A DNA stretch of 64,000 nucleotides from Terrihabitans soli (GCF_014191545.1 NZ_AP023361.1:186001-250000), one strand, 5' to 3'; shown: positions 9,163 to 18,853, numbered from the stretch's first letter. Made by a program: numbers and translations. Notes: generated from the letters alone by a model not told the origin.

Positions 9163-9648
9163 CTAGCGCCGCTGCACCGTCGCTGCGAATTCACGCCAAT
9201 CCCGAAACCGGACAAGCCGGTCGGCGATCAAGCCATTGATGCTTCCGTCGGGCAGCTGGCGCCAGGGAACGCCTTCAAAAACCTTGCCGTCCAGTCCCGC
9301 TTCTTCGGACTCCTGACGAAATCTCGCGACCGCATGCGGGCTGGAAGCCCGGTTGAGCGGAATTCGTGCCGCGCCATTCTCGGTCGGCCGGTATGCGCGA
9401 AGGTCGCGCTGCGCGGCAGGCGTGGCCAGGAGTTTTCGAATGAGAACCAGTTCCTTGTGGTTCTGGCGGACCGTCGTCACGACCTGGCCGAAGGCGTAGA
9501 GCAGCACGGCCGGGATGACGGCCAGAACGCCGATCGCAACGATCAATGGCTTTGGATACTCGGCGCTCAAAGAACCGAAATTTGCGAGCCCCATCAAGGC
9601 CGCCGCCGCCACATAAAGGACGGCTACGATACGCAACAACACACCCAT
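9163..9648 (-). CDS. Small two-span membrane protein of unknown function
   Basis: I do not recognise this 161-residue protein. It begins MGVLLRIVAVLYVAAAALMG, a first membrane span, followed by a second span (about residues 39-61, IVAIGVLAVIPAVLLYAFG). A cytosolic or periplasmic charged region of about 100 residues follows, ending with an FRDWREFAATV motif. The ATG that directly precedes the first span was chosen over longer starts. It lies convergent to DUF2794 and upstream of nothing on its strand. Composition is like its neighbours, so it is probably a genuine lineage-specific gene. Confidence 0.6.
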   Translation of the reverse strand: MGVLLRIVAVLYVAAAALMGLANFGSLSAEYPKPLIVAIGVLAVIPAVLLYAFGQVVTTVRQNHKELVLIRKLLATPAAQRDLRAYRPTENGAARIPLNRASSPHAVARFRQESEEAGLDGKVFEGVPWRQLPDGSINGLIADRLVRFRDWREFAATVQRR

Positions 9649-9712
9649 AACAGACCCCCGCACGGACTTTATCCGGCAATTTGGAAGCGTCAATCGGGGG
9701 AATTTTATGTCG

Positions 9713-10240
9713 TCAGGCGGGTTCAAACGAAGGATCGTCATGATCGCCGGTGCCGAGCGAGAGCTGCATCTCCACCGTATCGAGCCAGACGCCGTGCTTG
9801 CGGCCGACGGAGCGGTGCGTGCCGATCATCTCAAAGCCGAGGGTTTTGTGCAGCGCGATGGACGCAGCATTCCGGCTGTCGCCGATCACCGCGATCATCT
9901 GCCGGAAGCCGCGTTCTTCGCAGGAGGCGATCAGCGCCCGCATCAGTGCGCGGCCGACGCCTTTGCCGTGCCAGGCCGGATCGACATAGACGGAATTCTC
10001 GACCGTGAAGTGATAGGCGGCGCGCGGCCTATAGGGTCCGCAATAGCCGTAGCCGGCAACGCGTCCGTCGAGTTCGGCGACGAGATAGGGATAGCCGCCG
10101 GCAACGGTTTTTTCGAAACGCGCGCGGATGTCGTCTTGCGATGGCGGCACGAGTTCAAAACTCGCCGTGCCGTTTTTGACGGCGTCGGCATAGATCGTGG
10201 CGATGGCGGAGATGTCGGAGAGATGTGCGGTGCGGATCAT
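9713..10240 (-). CDS. GNAT acetyltransferase, phosphinothricin/methionine-sulfoximine acetyltransferase type
   Basis: This 175-residue GNAT enzyme has the typical sequence layout of the Pat/Bar/MddA group: an N-terminal IRTAHLSDISAIATIYADAV, then YGYCGPYRPRAAYHFTVENSVYVDP and the acetyl-CoA loop HGKGVGRALM. A late GFEMIGTHRSVGRKHGVWLDTVEMQ segment completes the pattern. Family members acetylate the amino group of phosphinothricin or methionine sulfoximine-like compounds; the natural substrate here is unknown. It is a single gene preceded by the terminator of the Bax inhibitor gene. Confidence 0.85.
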   Translation of the reverse strand: MIRTAHLSDISAIATIYADAVKNGTASFELVPPSQDDIRARFEKTVAGGYPYLVAELDGRVAGYGYCGPYRPRAAYHFTVENSVYVDPAWHGKGVGRALMRALIASCEERGFRQMIAVIGDSRNAASIALHKTLGFEMIGTHRSVGRKHGVWLDTVEMQLSLGTGDHDDPSFEPA

Positions 10241-10260
10241 GCGTCTGTGCAGTCTAACAA

Positions 10261-10288
10261 AAAAGCCCCGGCTTGCGCCGGGGCTTTT
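10261..10288 (-). terminator. Rho-independent terminator of the Bax inhibitor-1 family gene
   Basis: An 11-bp stem AAAAGCCCCGG / CCGGGGCTTTT with a 6-nt loop is followed on the minus strand by TTGTT, so the U-tract is six or more bases long with the stem's own T residues. It lies 22 bp beyond the stop of the Bax inhibitor gene and insulates it from the acetyltransferase gene downstream. Confidence 0.85.
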
Positions 10289-10310
10289 CGTCTCTTCTTA
10301 CCTGCCGCGA

Positions 10311-11072
10311 TTACTCGCGATTGCCGAACAGGTTCAGCAGCATCATGAACAGGTTGATGAAGTCGAGGTAGAGCGACAGGGCGCCCATGATCGCCTTGCG
10401 GCCCATCATGTCGCTATCGTCGACCGCGTTGTACATCTCCTTGATGCGCTGCGTGTCATAGGCGGTGAGGCCCGAGAACACGAGAACGCCGACCGTCGAG
10501 ATGATGAACTGCATCATCGTCGAGCCGAGGAAGATGTTGACGATCGAGGCGATGACGATACCGACCAGGCCCATGAACAGGAATGTGCCGAGGCCGCTGA
10601 GATCGCGCTTCGTCGTGTAGCCGTAGAGGCTGAGCGCGCCGAAGGCCGCCGCGGTGATGAAGAACACGCGAGCGATCGAAGAGCCGGTGTAGACGAGGAA
10701 GATCGTCGACAGCGAGATACCCATCAGGGCCGCAAAGACCCAGAAGGAAATCTGCGCTGCGCCGGCGCTCATGCGGTTGATGCGGGCCGACAGGAAGAAC
10801 ACCATGCCGAGCGGCGCGAGGGCGAACACCCATTTCAGCGGGGTCTGGAACATCGTCTGGCCGAACGAGGTCAGAGCGAGGGCGCCGGAGGCGTCCTGCG
10901 TTACGGCAAGTTTGAACGTGCCGATGGCGACAAGGCCGGTAATCGCAAGGCCGAGCGTCATGTAATTGTAGACGGAGACCATGTAGGCGCGCAGGCCCTG
11001 GTCGATGACAGCGGCCTCCGTGCGGGTGGTGCCGCCTACGCGGGCCGTCCCAGAGCGGTCGAAGTCACTCAT
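10311..11072 (-). CDS. Bax inhibitor-1/YccA family membrane protein
   Basis: This 253-residue protein has seven hydrophobic segments and the BI-1/YccA family pattern, including LRAYMVSVYNYMTLGLAITGL, a FFLSARINRMSAGAAQ loop, the DTQRIKEMY stretch and a C-terminal GALSLYLDFINLFMMLLNLFG. Members are inner-membrane channels or regulators tied to FtsH proteolysis and ion leak; the exact role here is unknown. The ATG beginning SDFDRSG was chosen over a start 30 bp earlier. It is monocistronic with its own terminator. Confidence 0.92.
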   Translation of the reverse strand: MSDFDRSGTARVGGTTRTEAAVIDQGLRAYMVSVYNYMTLGLAITGLVAIGTFKLAVTQDASGALALTSFGQTMFQTPLKWVFALAPLGMVFFLSARINRMSAGAAQISFWVFAALMGISLSTIFLVYTGSSIARVFFITAAAFGALSLYGYTTKRDLSGLGTFLFMGLVGIVIASIVNIFLGSTMMQFIISTVGVLVFSGLTAYDTQRIKEMYNAVDDSDMMGRKAIMGALSLYLDFINLFMMLLNLFGNRE

Positions 11073-11174
11073 GTGATTTTCATCCCTTAAGTTATCCCGC
11101 ATTCGTGCGCGGGATCTCGGCTCTCAATATGGGAAATGCCGACCCTTCCGACAAGCAAAACCGGTCGGAGCGGC

Positions 11175-13736
11175 CTACAAATCCCGCAAGACGGGAGCAG
11201 GCTTGAGGTTAACGAGCCTCCAGGTGCCTGCAAGCCCGAGAACTACTGTAGTACCAAGGGCTAACAACGCCGCCGTGACGGCCCCCGGGACATCGGCAAA
11301 GAAGGCCATATCCATGACCTGGGCGACGACGACCCAAGCGGCGGCGGCCCCGGCGGCGAGGCCGAACAGGGCGGTGGCAAAGCCGATCAGGGCATATTCG
11401 AGGGCGAACGCCGCAAGGATGCGCCGCCGGGATGCGCCCAGCACTTTCAGGATCATGGCGTCATAAATCCGGTAGCGGTGCCCGGCGGCGAGCGCCCCGC
11501 CGAGGACAAGGACGCTGGCAAGCAGCGTCACGCCCGAACCGGCGCGGACGGCCAGCGCCAGATTTCCGGCGAGATCGGAGAGCGTTGTCAGCGCATCCTT
11601 GACGCGGATGGCGATGATGGCCGGAAAGCGCGCCGCGCTGTCGCGCAGCAGCGAAATCTCCTCATTGGGAGCGCCGCCATCGGCGAAGGTCAGGGTCGAG
11701 AGATATTGATAGGGTGCACCGGCAAAGGTGTTGGGCGAGAAGACGAGCACGAAATTGATGCCAAGCGTCTCCCACTCGACTTTACGCAAATTGGCGATTT
11801 TGGCGCGCACCTCGCGGCCGAGCACATTGACCGCAATCTCGTCGCCGACTTTCAGGCCGAGATGGCCGGCATTCTCGGCTTCGAACGAGACGAGCGGCTC
11901 GCCCTCATAATTCTCCGGCCACCATTCTCCGGAGACGATCGTCGCGCCGTCAGGAACTTTCGATGCGAAAGTGAGGCCGCGATCGCCGCGCAGGACCCAG
12001 GCGGCATCGCCCGCCGGATAGTTCTCGCTGCTCTGGCCCTTCAATTCGGTGATGCGTCCGCGCAGCATCGGCACGCGGTCGATCGCCGAGCCCGGCGCTT
12101 TTTCGTTCAGGAATGCATCGAACGCATCGGCATCGCTGTTCGGAATATCGACGAAGAAAAAGCTCGGCGCTTTTGCGGGCAGAGCTGCGGTCAGCTGATT
12201 GCGGATCGAAGAATCGATCAGCGTCAGCGCAACGAGCAGCGCAAGACCAAGGCCGAGCGACAGCACGACCGACGGCGTCAGCGCGCCGGGACGGTGAATG
12301 TTCGACAGCGCGATGCGCAGCCCGGCGTTCGACGGACGCGGCAGGCGGCGCGAGACCGCCATGATGGCGAGTGCAACGCCGCGCAAGAGAAGAAAGATGG
12401 CTGCGGCTGCGGCCAGGAAGATCGCCGCGACATTCTTTTCCGGCGCGGTTGCGATCATCAGCGCAATCAAGGCCGCCAGCGAAAGCCCGATGAGGACGAG
12501 ATAGCGGCGGCGCGGCCAGCGCAGTTTGGTATCGGCCAGATGATCGCGGAACAGCGCCGAAACCGGCAGATCGTGCGCGCGGCCGAGCGGCCAGAGCGCA
12601 AAGACAAGTGCGATCAGAAATCCGTACAGAGCCGCGAGCGCCAGCTGCGCCGGCTGAAGCGTTGCGATGAAGGGCAGCGGGATGATCGCGCCGAATCCCC
12701 ATTTGACGAAGAAGGGCAAGGCCGCGCCGACAACAAGACCAATCGCGATGCCGAGCGCGGCGAGCGCCAGAATCTGCGCCAGATAAATCTGGAAGATGCG
12801 CGTGCCCGTCGCGCCGATACATTTCAGCGCGGCGATGGTCTCGCGCCGCTTTTCGACATAAGACGACACGGCATTGGCGACGCCGACGCCGCCGACAAGA
12901 AGCGCGGTGAGGCCGACCAATGTCAGAAATTGCGTGAAGCGATCGATATTCTGCTCCAGCCGGTCGGAGGCGGCATCGCGCGTGCGCACGCGCCAGCCGG
13001 CATCGGGGAAGGCGGCTTTCGCCTCGTCGGCAAGTGCGGTGACGGCGCTTTGCGGCGCATCGGGAAACAGTGCGACGCGATAGGTCCAGCGCATCAGACT
13101 GCCGGGCTGCAGCAGGCCGCTCGCCATCAGCGCCTCACGCGAGACGAGAAGCCGCGGGCCGAGGCCGACACCGTCGGACAGATTGTCCGGCTCTTTCACA
13201 AGTGCCGCACGTACAGTGAGCGCAATGGATCCGAGACGGATCGTGCCGCCGTTCTGAATTTCGAGGCGCGCAAGAAGCGCGGGATCTGCGATCGCGCCGA
13301 ACGCGCCGTCTTTCTCGGCGAGAAGATCTGCGAGCGGCAGCTGCGGATCGGTCTCCACCGTGCCGGCGAGCGGATAGAGCTGATCGACGGCTTTCAATTC
13401 GGCAAGCGTTGCCGCGCCGCTGTCGCTGCGCGTCATGGCGCGCAGGGTTGCCGCGCTTGAGACCGTGCCGCGCGACGAGAGGAAGGCGAGCTGTTCGTGC
13501 GTCACCTCGCGATGAACGAGCGCAAAACTCGCATCGCCGCCGAGAATGGTGCGGCCCTCGCGCTCAAGTCCGTCCTGCAGACCTTTAGAGATCGAGCCGA
13601 CGCCCGAGATGGCGGCGACGCCGAGCGCGAGGCAGGCAACGAAAATGCGGAAGCCGGAAAGCCCGCCGCGCAATTCGCGCAGCGCCAGCTTCAGCGACAG
13701 AAGAAAGCCCGGAGGTGCGGCGACGAATGAGCTCAC
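11175..13736 (-). CDS. ABC transporter permease, YbbP/FtsX family
   Basis: This 853-residue permease has one N-terminal span, a large periplasmic MacB-like domain (about residues 45-250), three spans, an internal group of spans, a second periplasmic domain and three C-terminal spans. This is the duplicated FtsX architecture of YbbP. The segments VEKRRETIAALKCIGATG and ILKVLGASRRRILAAF are the two coupling-helix repeats that contact the ATPase. It overlaps the upstream ATPase gene by 4 bp and the pair is divergent from an arylesterase gene, the same arrangement as ybbA-ybbP/tesA in Escherichia coli. Substrate unknown. Confidence 0.92.
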   Translation of the reverse strand: MSSFVAAPPGFLLSLKLALRELRGGLSGFRIFVACLALGVAAISGVGSISKGLQDGLEREGRTILGGDASFALVHREVTHEQLAFLSSRGTVSSAATLRAMTRSDSGAATLAELKAVDQLYPLAGTVETDPQLPLADLLAEKDGAFGAIADPALLARLEIQNGGTIRLGSIALTVRAALVKEPDNLSDGVGLGPRLLVSREALMASGLLQPGSLMRWTYRVALFPDAPQSAVTALADEAKAAFPDAGWRVRTRDAASDRLEQNIDRFTQFLTLVGLTALLVGGVGVANAVSSYVEKRRETIAALKCIGATGTRIFQIYLAQILALAALGIAIGLVVGAALPFFVKWGFGAIIPLPFIATLQPAQLALAALYGFLIALVFALWPLGRAHDLPVSALFRDHLADTKLRWPRRRYLVLIGLSLAALIALMIATAPEKNVAAIFLAAAAAIFLLLRGVALAIMAVSRRLPRPSNAGLRIALSNIHRPGALTPSVVLSLGLGLALLVALTLIDSSIRNQLTAALPAKAPSFFFVDIPNSDADAFDAFLNEKAPGSAIDRVPMLRGRITELKGQSSENYPAGDAAWVLRGDRGLTFASKVPDGATIVSGEWWPENYEGEPLVSFEAENAGHLGLKVGDEIAVNVLGREVRAKIANLRKVEWETLGINFVLVFSPNTFAGAPYQYLSTLTFADGGAPNEEISLLRDSAARFPAIIAIRVKDALTTLSDLAGNLALAVRAGSGVTLLASVLVLGGALAAGHRYRIYDAMILKVLGASRRRILAAFALEYALIGFATALFGLAAGAAAAWVVVAQVMDMAFFADVPGAVTAALLALGTTVVLGLAGTWRLVNLKPAPVLRDL

Positions 13737-14422
13737 GCCGTCATGACCTCGGGAAGATGTCCGGATTCGATTTTACCGGAGCGCATTTCGACGACGCGGT
13801 CGCAGCGGCGGGCGAGCGCCGGATCGTGGGTGACGAGAATGAGCGTCGCGCCGCGCTCCTTCGTCTTGGTGAAGATGAGATCGGCAATCGACACGCCCGT
13901 TTTCTCGTCGAGATTTCCGGTCGGCTCGTCGGCGACGAGAATTTTGGCGCCGGGCGCCAGCGCGCGGGCAAGCGCGACGCGCTGCTGCTCGCCGCCCGAC
14001 AGCTCCGCCGGGTAATGGCCGGTGCGTGCGGCAAGGCCGACTTCGGCAAGCTCCTGCTGGGCGCGGCCGAAGGCGTCGGGCACGCCGGCAAGTTCGAGCG
14101 GCACGGCGACATTTTCCAGCGCCGTCATGGTCGGGATGAGGTGGAAGCTCTGGAAGACGACGCCGATATTCTTGCCGCGAAAGGCGGCGAGCGCATCCTC
14201 ATCGAACCGGGTCAGCTCCTCGCCGAGCACCGAGACCTGCCCGGAGTCAGGCCGTTCCAGCCCGGCCAGCACCATCAGCAGCGAGGATTTGCCCGAGCCG
14301 GAGGGTCCGGTGAGGCCGACCCGCTCGCCGCGGCCGATCTTCAGCGAAATGTCCTTGAGGATATGAACGCGGGCGGCGCCGCGGCCGAGGCTGAGATTGA
14401 TGCCGGTAAGATCGATCGCCAT
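13733..14422 (-). CDS. ABC transporter ATP-binding protein, YbbA/LolD type
   Basis: This 229-residue ATPase has Walker A GPSGSGKSS, Q-loop VFQSFHLIPTMTALENV, signature LSGGEQQRVALARAL, Walker B ILVADEPTGNLD and H-loop LVTHDPALA. The long LIPTMTALENV segment is typical of the MacB/LolD/YbbA group that works with FtsX-type permeases. It is translationally coupled to the permease gene. In E. coli the homologous pair lies next to tesA, as here; the function may concern envelope lipid or toxic product handling, but this is inference. Confidence 0.92.
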   Translation of the reverse strand: MAIDLTGINLSLGRGAARVHILKDISLKIGRGERVGLTGPSGSGKSSLLMVLAGLERPDSGQVSVLGEELTRFDEDALAAFRGKNIGVVFQSFHLIPTMTALENVAVPLELAGVPDAFGRAQQELAEVGLAARTGHYPAELSGGEQQRVALARALAPGAKILVADEPTGNLDEKTGVSIADLIFTKTKERGATLILVTHDPALARRCDRVVEMRSGKIESGHLPEVMTA

Positions 14423-14483
14423 ATGCGGTGTCCGCGCTCCGTCAGTCCCTGATCCAAGAGCTCCCCATATGGAGACCCGTTCG

Positions 14484-15152
14484 ATGCCCCGCCAGTCACA
14501 AAGTCTTGGGTTTTTCAGCCTTTATCGTGCCGGCGTGGCGGCGTTTCTGGCGTCTTTTCTTCTCTTTGCGGGTCCGGCTTCGGCCAAGACGCTGCGCCTT
14601 GTGGCGCTCGGCGACAGCCTGACCGCCGGCTATCAGCTTCCCCCGCAGGACGCCTTTCCGGCCGCGCTCGAAAAGGCGCTGAAGGCCAAAGGCTGGGACA
14701 TAAAAGTGGCCAATGCCGGGGTTTCGGGAGACACCGCGGCGCAGGGGGCGGCGCGGGTCGACTGGTCGGTGCCGGACGGCACGGACGGCGTCATCCTCGA
14801 GCTCGGCGCCAATGATGCGCTGCGCGGCCTGCCGCCGGAGGCCGCCAAGGCCTCGCTGGAAAAAATCCTCGAACGGCTGAAGGCGCGCAAAATCCCGGTT
14901 CTGATCGCCGGCATGTATGCGCCGCGCAGCCTCGGGGCCGATTACTACGAAAAATTCGACGCGATCTATCCGGACCTTGCCAAGAAATACGGCGCCGAAC
15001 TCTACCCCTTCTTCCTCGACGGGGTTGCAGGCCAGGTGAAGCTTAATCTCGAAGACGGGCTGCACCCGACCGGGGAAGGGATCCGGGCCATCGTCGAGCG
15101 CATTCTCCCTTCGGTGGAGTCTTTCCTTCGTCGCATTCAGACCCCATCCTGA
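14484..15152 (+). CDS. tesA: Secreted arylesterase / lysophospholipase, TesA-type SGNH hydrolase
   Basis: This 222-residue SGNH hydrolase has a signal peptide ending in GPASA, then block I ALGDSLTAGY with the nucleophilic serine, block II around NAGVSGDTAAQG (oxyanion glycine), block III LGANDALRG (asparagine) and block V DGLHPTGEG with the catalytic Asp-His pair. It is therefore a complete periplasmic esterase/thioesterase I homologue. The ATG beginning PRQSQSLG was chosen because it gives a normal signal peptide; ATG codons 15 bp and further upstream are possible. It is divergent from the YbbA-type ATPase gene. Confidence 0.9.
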   Translation: MPRQSQSLGFFSLYRAGVAAFLASFLLFAGPASAKTLRLVALGDSLTAGYQLPPQDAFPAALEKALKAKGWDIKVANAGVSGDTAAQGAARVDWSVPDGTDGVILELGANDALRGLPPEAAKASLEKILERLKARKIPVLIAGMYAPRSLGADYYEKFDAIYPDLAKKYGAELYPFFLDGVAGQVKLNLEDGLHPTGEGIRAIVERILPSVESFLRRIQTPS

Positions 15153-15175
15153 ACGAAGCGAATCGATTTTTGGCC

Positions 15176-15751
15176 ATGCCCCGTCTGTTCACAGCTCTGG
15201 AAGTGCCGGCCGATATTGGAGCCCAGCTCGCTATTCTGCGCGGCGGTCTGCCGGGCGCACGCTGGATCGACGCCGAAAACTATCACGTTACTTTGCGCTT
15301 TCTCGGCGATGTCGATGACCGCACCGCCAATGAAGCGGCGCACCTTCTCGACGGCATTGCGCGCGAGCCCATCCAGATTTCCATCGGTGAGCTCGATGCG
15401 TTCGGCGGCGACCGCCCGCGTTCGATCATCGCCAAGGTGAAGCCGAACCCGGATCTGCTGGAACTTCAGGCCGAGCATGAGCGCAATATGCGCCGCGCAG
15501 GCCTTGCGCCCGAAAGCCGTAAATACACGCCGCATGTCACTTTGGCGCGTCTGCGCGATGTGAAGCCGCGCGATGTCGCCGATTGGCTGTCGACGCGCGG
15601 CGGCGCGCCGCGTCTCGATTTCGAAGCCAAACGCTTTGTTCTTCTGTCCTCGCGTGCCTCGAGCGGCGGCGGGCCCTATGTGCTGGAAGAGAGCTTTCCG
15701 CTCGGCGTCGGCGAAGAGGACGAGGATCATCATGACGAAGCTCACTGGTAA
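15176..15751 (+). CDS. thpR: RNA 2',3'-cyclic phosphodiesterase (2H family)
   Basis: This is a 191-residue member of the 2H phosphoesterase superfamily, formerly called 2'-5' RNA ligase. The two catalytic HxTx motifs are visible in [14 protein letters not shown] and [10 protein letters not shown]. The protein opens [13 protein letters not shown], typical of the family. The ATG was chosen over a TTG two codons upstream. Its last 20 bp overlap the start of phhB, so the two are likely co-translated. Confidence 0.88.
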   Translation: MPRLFTALEVPADIGAQLAILRGGLPGARWIDAENYHVTLRFLGDVDDRTANEAAHLLDGIAREPIQISIGELDAFGGDRPRSIIAKVKPNPDLLELQAEHERNMRRAGLAPESRKYTPHVTLARLRDVKPRDVADWLSTRGGAPRLDFEAKRFVLLSSRASSGGGPYVLEESFPLGVGEEDEDHHDEAHW

Positions 15752-16031
15752 GGAGCGCAGCGAGGCTCTGGCGTCGCTTGCGGGCTGGAGCGAGGTGGAG
15801 GGCCGCGACGCCATCCGCAAAGAGTTCAAGTTCAGGAATTTCTCGGAAGCGTTCGGCTTCATGGCGCGCGTGGCGCTCGCCGCTGAAAAAATGGACCACC
15901 ATCCCGAATGGTCGAATGTCTACGACAGGGTGGACATCGTGCTGTCGAGCCACGATATCGGCGGGGTGTCAGAGCGTGACATCAAGCTTGCCGCGAAAAT
16001 CGAAAAACTGGCGGGAGCGAAATCCGCCTGA
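15732..16031 (+). CDS. phhB: Pterin-4a-carbinolamine dehydratase
   Basis: This 99-residue protein shows the pterin dehydratase pattern: [19 protein letters not shown], then the active-site block [18 protein letters not shown] with the conserved histidines, and [16 protein letters not shown]. It recycles 4a-hydroxytetrahydrobiopterin in aromatic amino acid hydroxylation, and in bacteria without such hydroxylases its role is unclear. The ATG lies inside the 3' end of thpR, giving a 20-bp overlap; longer starts in this frame lie within thpR. Confidence 0.9.
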   Translation: MTKLTGKERSEALASLAGWSEVEGRDAIRKEFKFRNFSEAFGFMARVALAAEKMDHHPEWSNVYDRVDIVLSSHDIGGVSERDIKLAAKIEKLAGAKSA

Positions 16032-16058
16032 TCGCGTTGAAGCCCCTGGAGGGACGTG

Positions 16059-16409
16059 ATGGCGAAGAGCAAAGCGCAGCGGATCGAGGATGAGCGGGAG
16101 GTCCGCGAGGGCTTCTGGCCGAAGATCGTGACCTTCGCCGCAAACCTTCCCTTCGCCGAGCAGGCGCTGTCGGCCTGGTATTGCGCCTTCGACCGCGAGA
16201 CCCCGGCGAGCGTCCGCTACACGCTGATGGGCGCGCTCGCCTATTTCGTCCTGCCGACGGACATCATTCCCGACATCCTGCCTCTGATCGGTTTTGCCGA
16301 CGATGCCTCGGTGCTCTCGGCCGCCCTTGTCGCGGTCGGCACCCATATCAACGAGACCCATAGAGCGGCGGCAAGGGACGCCCTGACCAAGCTCGGCCGC
16401 CAGGCCTAA
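16059..16409 (+). CDS. DUF1232 (YkvA family) membrane protein
   Basis: This 116-residue protein carries the DUF1232 core, seen as ETPASVRYTLMGALAYFVLPTDIIPDILPLIGFADDASVL. The core forms one or two membrane spans with the characteristic PxDxIPDxxPxxGxxDD signature. Function is unknown across the family. It starts at an ATG after a GGAGGG ribosome-binding site 27 bp beyond phhB and is likely part of the same transcript. The 183-bp gap after it contains only a weak hairpin (AGACC...GGTCC) near 16420 and no gene. Confidence 0.85.
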   Translation: MAKSKAQRIEDEREVREGFWPKIVTFAANLPFAEQALSAWYCAFDRETPASVRYTLMGALAYFVLPTDIIPDILPLIGFADDASVLSAALVAVGTHINETHRAAARDALTKLGRQA

Positions 16410-16592
16410 AGACCTTAGAGGTCCTTGGGGCGCCTTCCCCCAATCGTTAGCAATTCCTTTCTAAATTCCGCCAATTTTTACCTATTCTTCGTAATTGCGG
16501 ACGCAAAATCGCGCCCGCGAGGGGGCTCTCTTCGATTCCCGTCGCGTTCCATACGCCCGGCCACTGCCGGCGAATGAGGTTTTTCGCACAAA

Positions 16593-17099
16593 ATGTTCAA
16601 GCGCCGACTGGCTTTAGCTTTGCTGCTTACGGCCCATGCCCCGGATGTTTCGACCGCGCAGAGCGGTCAGCAGCTCCTCGGCACGTTCTCGGATTGGAGC
16701 GCCTATGCGGCGAATTCCGCCTCCGGCAAGGTCTGCTTTGCGATTTCGCAGCCGAAAACCCGCGCGCCCGAGGGCCTGAACCGCGATCCGGCCTATTTCT
16801 TCGTCTCGCACCGGCCGGGCGAGGGTGTCCGCAACGAGGTGTCGGTCCAGACCGGCTTTCCGCTGCGTCCCGGCTCGACCGTCGATATCGATATCAAGGG
16901 CGCCCCGTTCTCGCTCGTGACCCAGGACCAGCGCGGCTGGTCGAACGGCCAGGACGACAGCCGCATCGTCGATACCATGCGCGCCGCCGGCGAAATGACG
17001 GTCAAATCGACCTCCGGCCGCGGCAATGTGACGACCGACACCTATTCCCTGCGCGGCGTTTCGGCCGCCCTGGATGCGGCCGCCAACGCCTGCCCGTAA
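16593..17099 (+). CDS. Invasion-associated locus B (IalB) family periplasmic protein
   Basis: This 168-residue protein has a signal peptide (cleavage probably after DVSTA) and the IalB family fold: a FSDWSAYAA opening, a GKVCFAISQPK segment, YFFVSHRPGEGVRNEVSVQTGFPL, then DTMRAAGEMTVKSTSGRGN and a final cysteine. Two cysteines probably form a disulfide. IalB was named from Bartonella erythrocyte invasion, but homologues are general in Hyphomicrobiales and need not be linked to infection. Confidence 0.85.
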   Translation: MFKRRLALALLLTAHAPDVSTAQSGQQLLGTFSDWSAYAANSASGKVCFAISQPKTRAPEGLNRDPAYFFVSHRPGEGVRNEVSVQTGFPLRPGSTVDIDIKGAPFSLVTQDQRGWSNGQDDSRIVDTMRAAGEMTVKSTSGRGNVTTDTYSLRGVSAALDAAANACP

Positions 17100-17137
17100 A
17101 CCCAACTTAGTCGAGAGCGGTGGCCGCTCCGGCGGTT

Positions 17138-18331
17138 ATGGACTATATGTCCGGAATGCTCGCTCCTTTGGACACAGCGCCCGCGCCCTTCGCGGAAAAG
17201 CCCTCGCTTGCGGGTCTCACCCGGGGCGAGCTTTCGGCTGCGCTCGTTTCGGCCGGGGTGCCGGAGCGCGAAGCGCGCATGCGCACCAACCAGATCTGGC
17301 ACTGGCTCTATCATCGCGGCGCGACCTCGTTCGACACGATGACCAATGTGTCGAAGGTCCTGCGCGCCGAGCTTGAGAAGGTTTACTCGCTGGCGCGCCC
17401 GGAAATCGTCACCGAGCAGATCTCGATCGACGGCACGCGCAAATGGCTGATCCGCCTGCCGCCGCGCCCGGACGACAAGCGCCCGCACGAAGTCGAGGCC
17501 GTCTATATTCCCGAAGCCGATCGCGGGACGCTGTGCGTCTCCAGTCAGGTCGGCTGCACGCTCGCCTGCACCTTCTGCCACACCGGCACGCAGGTTCTGG
17601 TGCGCAATCTCACCTCCCAGGAAATCGTCTCGCAGCTTTTGATCGCGCGCGACCGGATCGGCGATTGGCCGGGCATGGAGCGCTCGAAAGAGGGTCTGGT
17701 GCCCGATGCCGAGCGCGCGGTGACGAACATCGTCTTCATGGGCATGGGCGAGCCGCTCTACAATCTCGACGGCGTCAAGGACGCGATCGACGTCATCTCG
17801 GACGGCGAGGGGCTTTCTCTCTCCAAGCGCCGCATCACGGTGTCGACCTCGGGCGTCGTGCCGATGATCGAGCGTCTCGGCAATGAGAGCGGGCCGATGC
17901 TGGCGATCTCGCTGCACGCCACAAACGACGAGCTGCGCAACGAGCTCGTGCCGCTCAACAAGAAATATCCGATCAAGGAATTGATCGAGGCGTGCCGCAA
18001 TTATCCCGGCGTCTCGAATGCGCGCCGCATCACGTTTGAATATGTGATGCTGAAGGGCGTCAACGACAGCGATGCGGAAGCCAAGAAGCTCGTCTCGCTG
18101 CTGAAGGGCATTCCGGCGAAGATCAATCTCATCCCGTTCAATCCCTGGCCCGGCACGCGCTACGAATGTTCGGACTGGGAGAGGATCGAAGCTTTTTCGG
18201 AAATCGTCTTCCGCGCCGGTTATGCCTCGCCTGTGCGTACACCTCGCGGACGCGACATCCTCGCCGCCTGCGGCCAGCTGAAATCGGCGACCGAGCGCCT
18301 GCGCGCCAAGGATCGCGCTGCTGCCCAGTAA
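17138..18331 (+). CDS. rlmN: 23S rRNA A2503 / tRNA A37 C2-methyltransferase RlmN
   Basis: RlmN is a radical-SAM enzyme that methylates C2 of adenosine 2503 in 23S rRNA and of A37 in some tRNAs. The cluster-binding CxxxCxxC motif is at residues about 143, 147 and 150 (GCTLACTFC). The SAM-contacting [15 protein letters not shown] and the C-terminal catalytic cysteine in ILAACGQL are present. The N-terminal domain includes [10 protein letters not shown]. The ATG before DYMSGML was chosen; a GTG six codons upstream is possible. Length 397 is normal for alphaproteobacteria. Confidence 0.95.
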   Translation: MDYMSGMLAPLDTAPAPFAEKPSLAGLTRGELSAALVSAGVPEREARMRTNQIWHWLYHRGATSFDTMTNVSKVLRAELEKVYSLARPEIVTEQISIDGTRKWLIRLPPRPDDKRPHEVEAVYIPEADRGTLCVSSQVGCTLACTFCHTGTQVLVRNLTSQEIVSQLLIARDRIGDWPGMERSKEGLVPDAERAVTNIVFMGMGEPLYNLDGVKDAIDVISDGEGLSLSKRRITVSTSGVVPMIERLGNESGPMLAISLHATNDELRNELVPLNKKYPIKELIEACRNYPGVSNARRITFEYVMLKGVNDSDAEAKKLVSLLKGIPAKINLIPFNPWPGTRYECSDWERIEAFSEIVFRAGYASPVRTPRGRDILAACGQLKSATERLRAKDRAAAQ

Positions 18332-18344
18332 TGGCGGCGGCTCA

Positions 18345-18794
18345 GTGATTTTTCTTCTCACGCGTCTGATCCTTGTGCCGCTGGCCTATGTCGCGGCGCT
18401 GGTCGCCGCCGGCGCGGTTGCGGTCGGCATCGCTTTTCTGCGCGCCTATGGGCCGGTCGCCGACGATCCGGTCGCGCTCGGCGCGACCAGCTGGATCCTC
18501 GTCGGCGATTTTCTGATCTTTTGCGGCTTTGTCGGCTACGCCGCCTTCATCCCCTCGGTCATCGCCATCGTCGCGGCGGAAATCTTTTCCATCCGCAGCG
18601 CGCTCTATTTCTGCGGCGTTGCGCTGTTCTGCGGTTTTGTCGCAAGCCGCCTCGCCGATGAAGAGGCGCTGCGCTCGCTGCCCTCCGAGCCCGCCATTGC
18701 CGGCGCCGCGGCTCTCGCCGGGGGCTTTACCTATTGGCTCCTCTGCGGCCGCAGTTCCGGAATCCGCATCAGGCCGGAACCGCAGCGCTCCTGA
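18345..18794 (+). CDS. Membrane protein of unknown function
   Basis: I do not recognise this 149-residue protein. It shows four hydrophobic segments (about residues 5-32, 47-78, 84-101 and 119-134), no signature motif and a short basic C-terminus. It begins at a GTG 13 bp after rlmN, and no ATG is available in frame nearby. Close spacing suggests co-transcription with rlmN. Small unknown membrane proteins are often found after rlmN in this order, but no role can be stated. Confidence 0.6.
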   Translation: MIFLLTRLILVPLAYVAALVAAGAVAVGIAFLRAYGPVADDPVALGATSWILVGDFLIFCGFVGYAAFIPSVIAIVAAEIFSIRSALYFCGVALFCGFVASRLADEEALRSLPSEPAIAGAAALAGGFTYWLLCGRSSGIRIRPEPQRS

Positions 18795-18853
18795 AGTGTT
18801 TTGCCCCGTCAGGCTTCCGGTGTAGAGGAAGCACTCGATATCAGGAGGTTCTC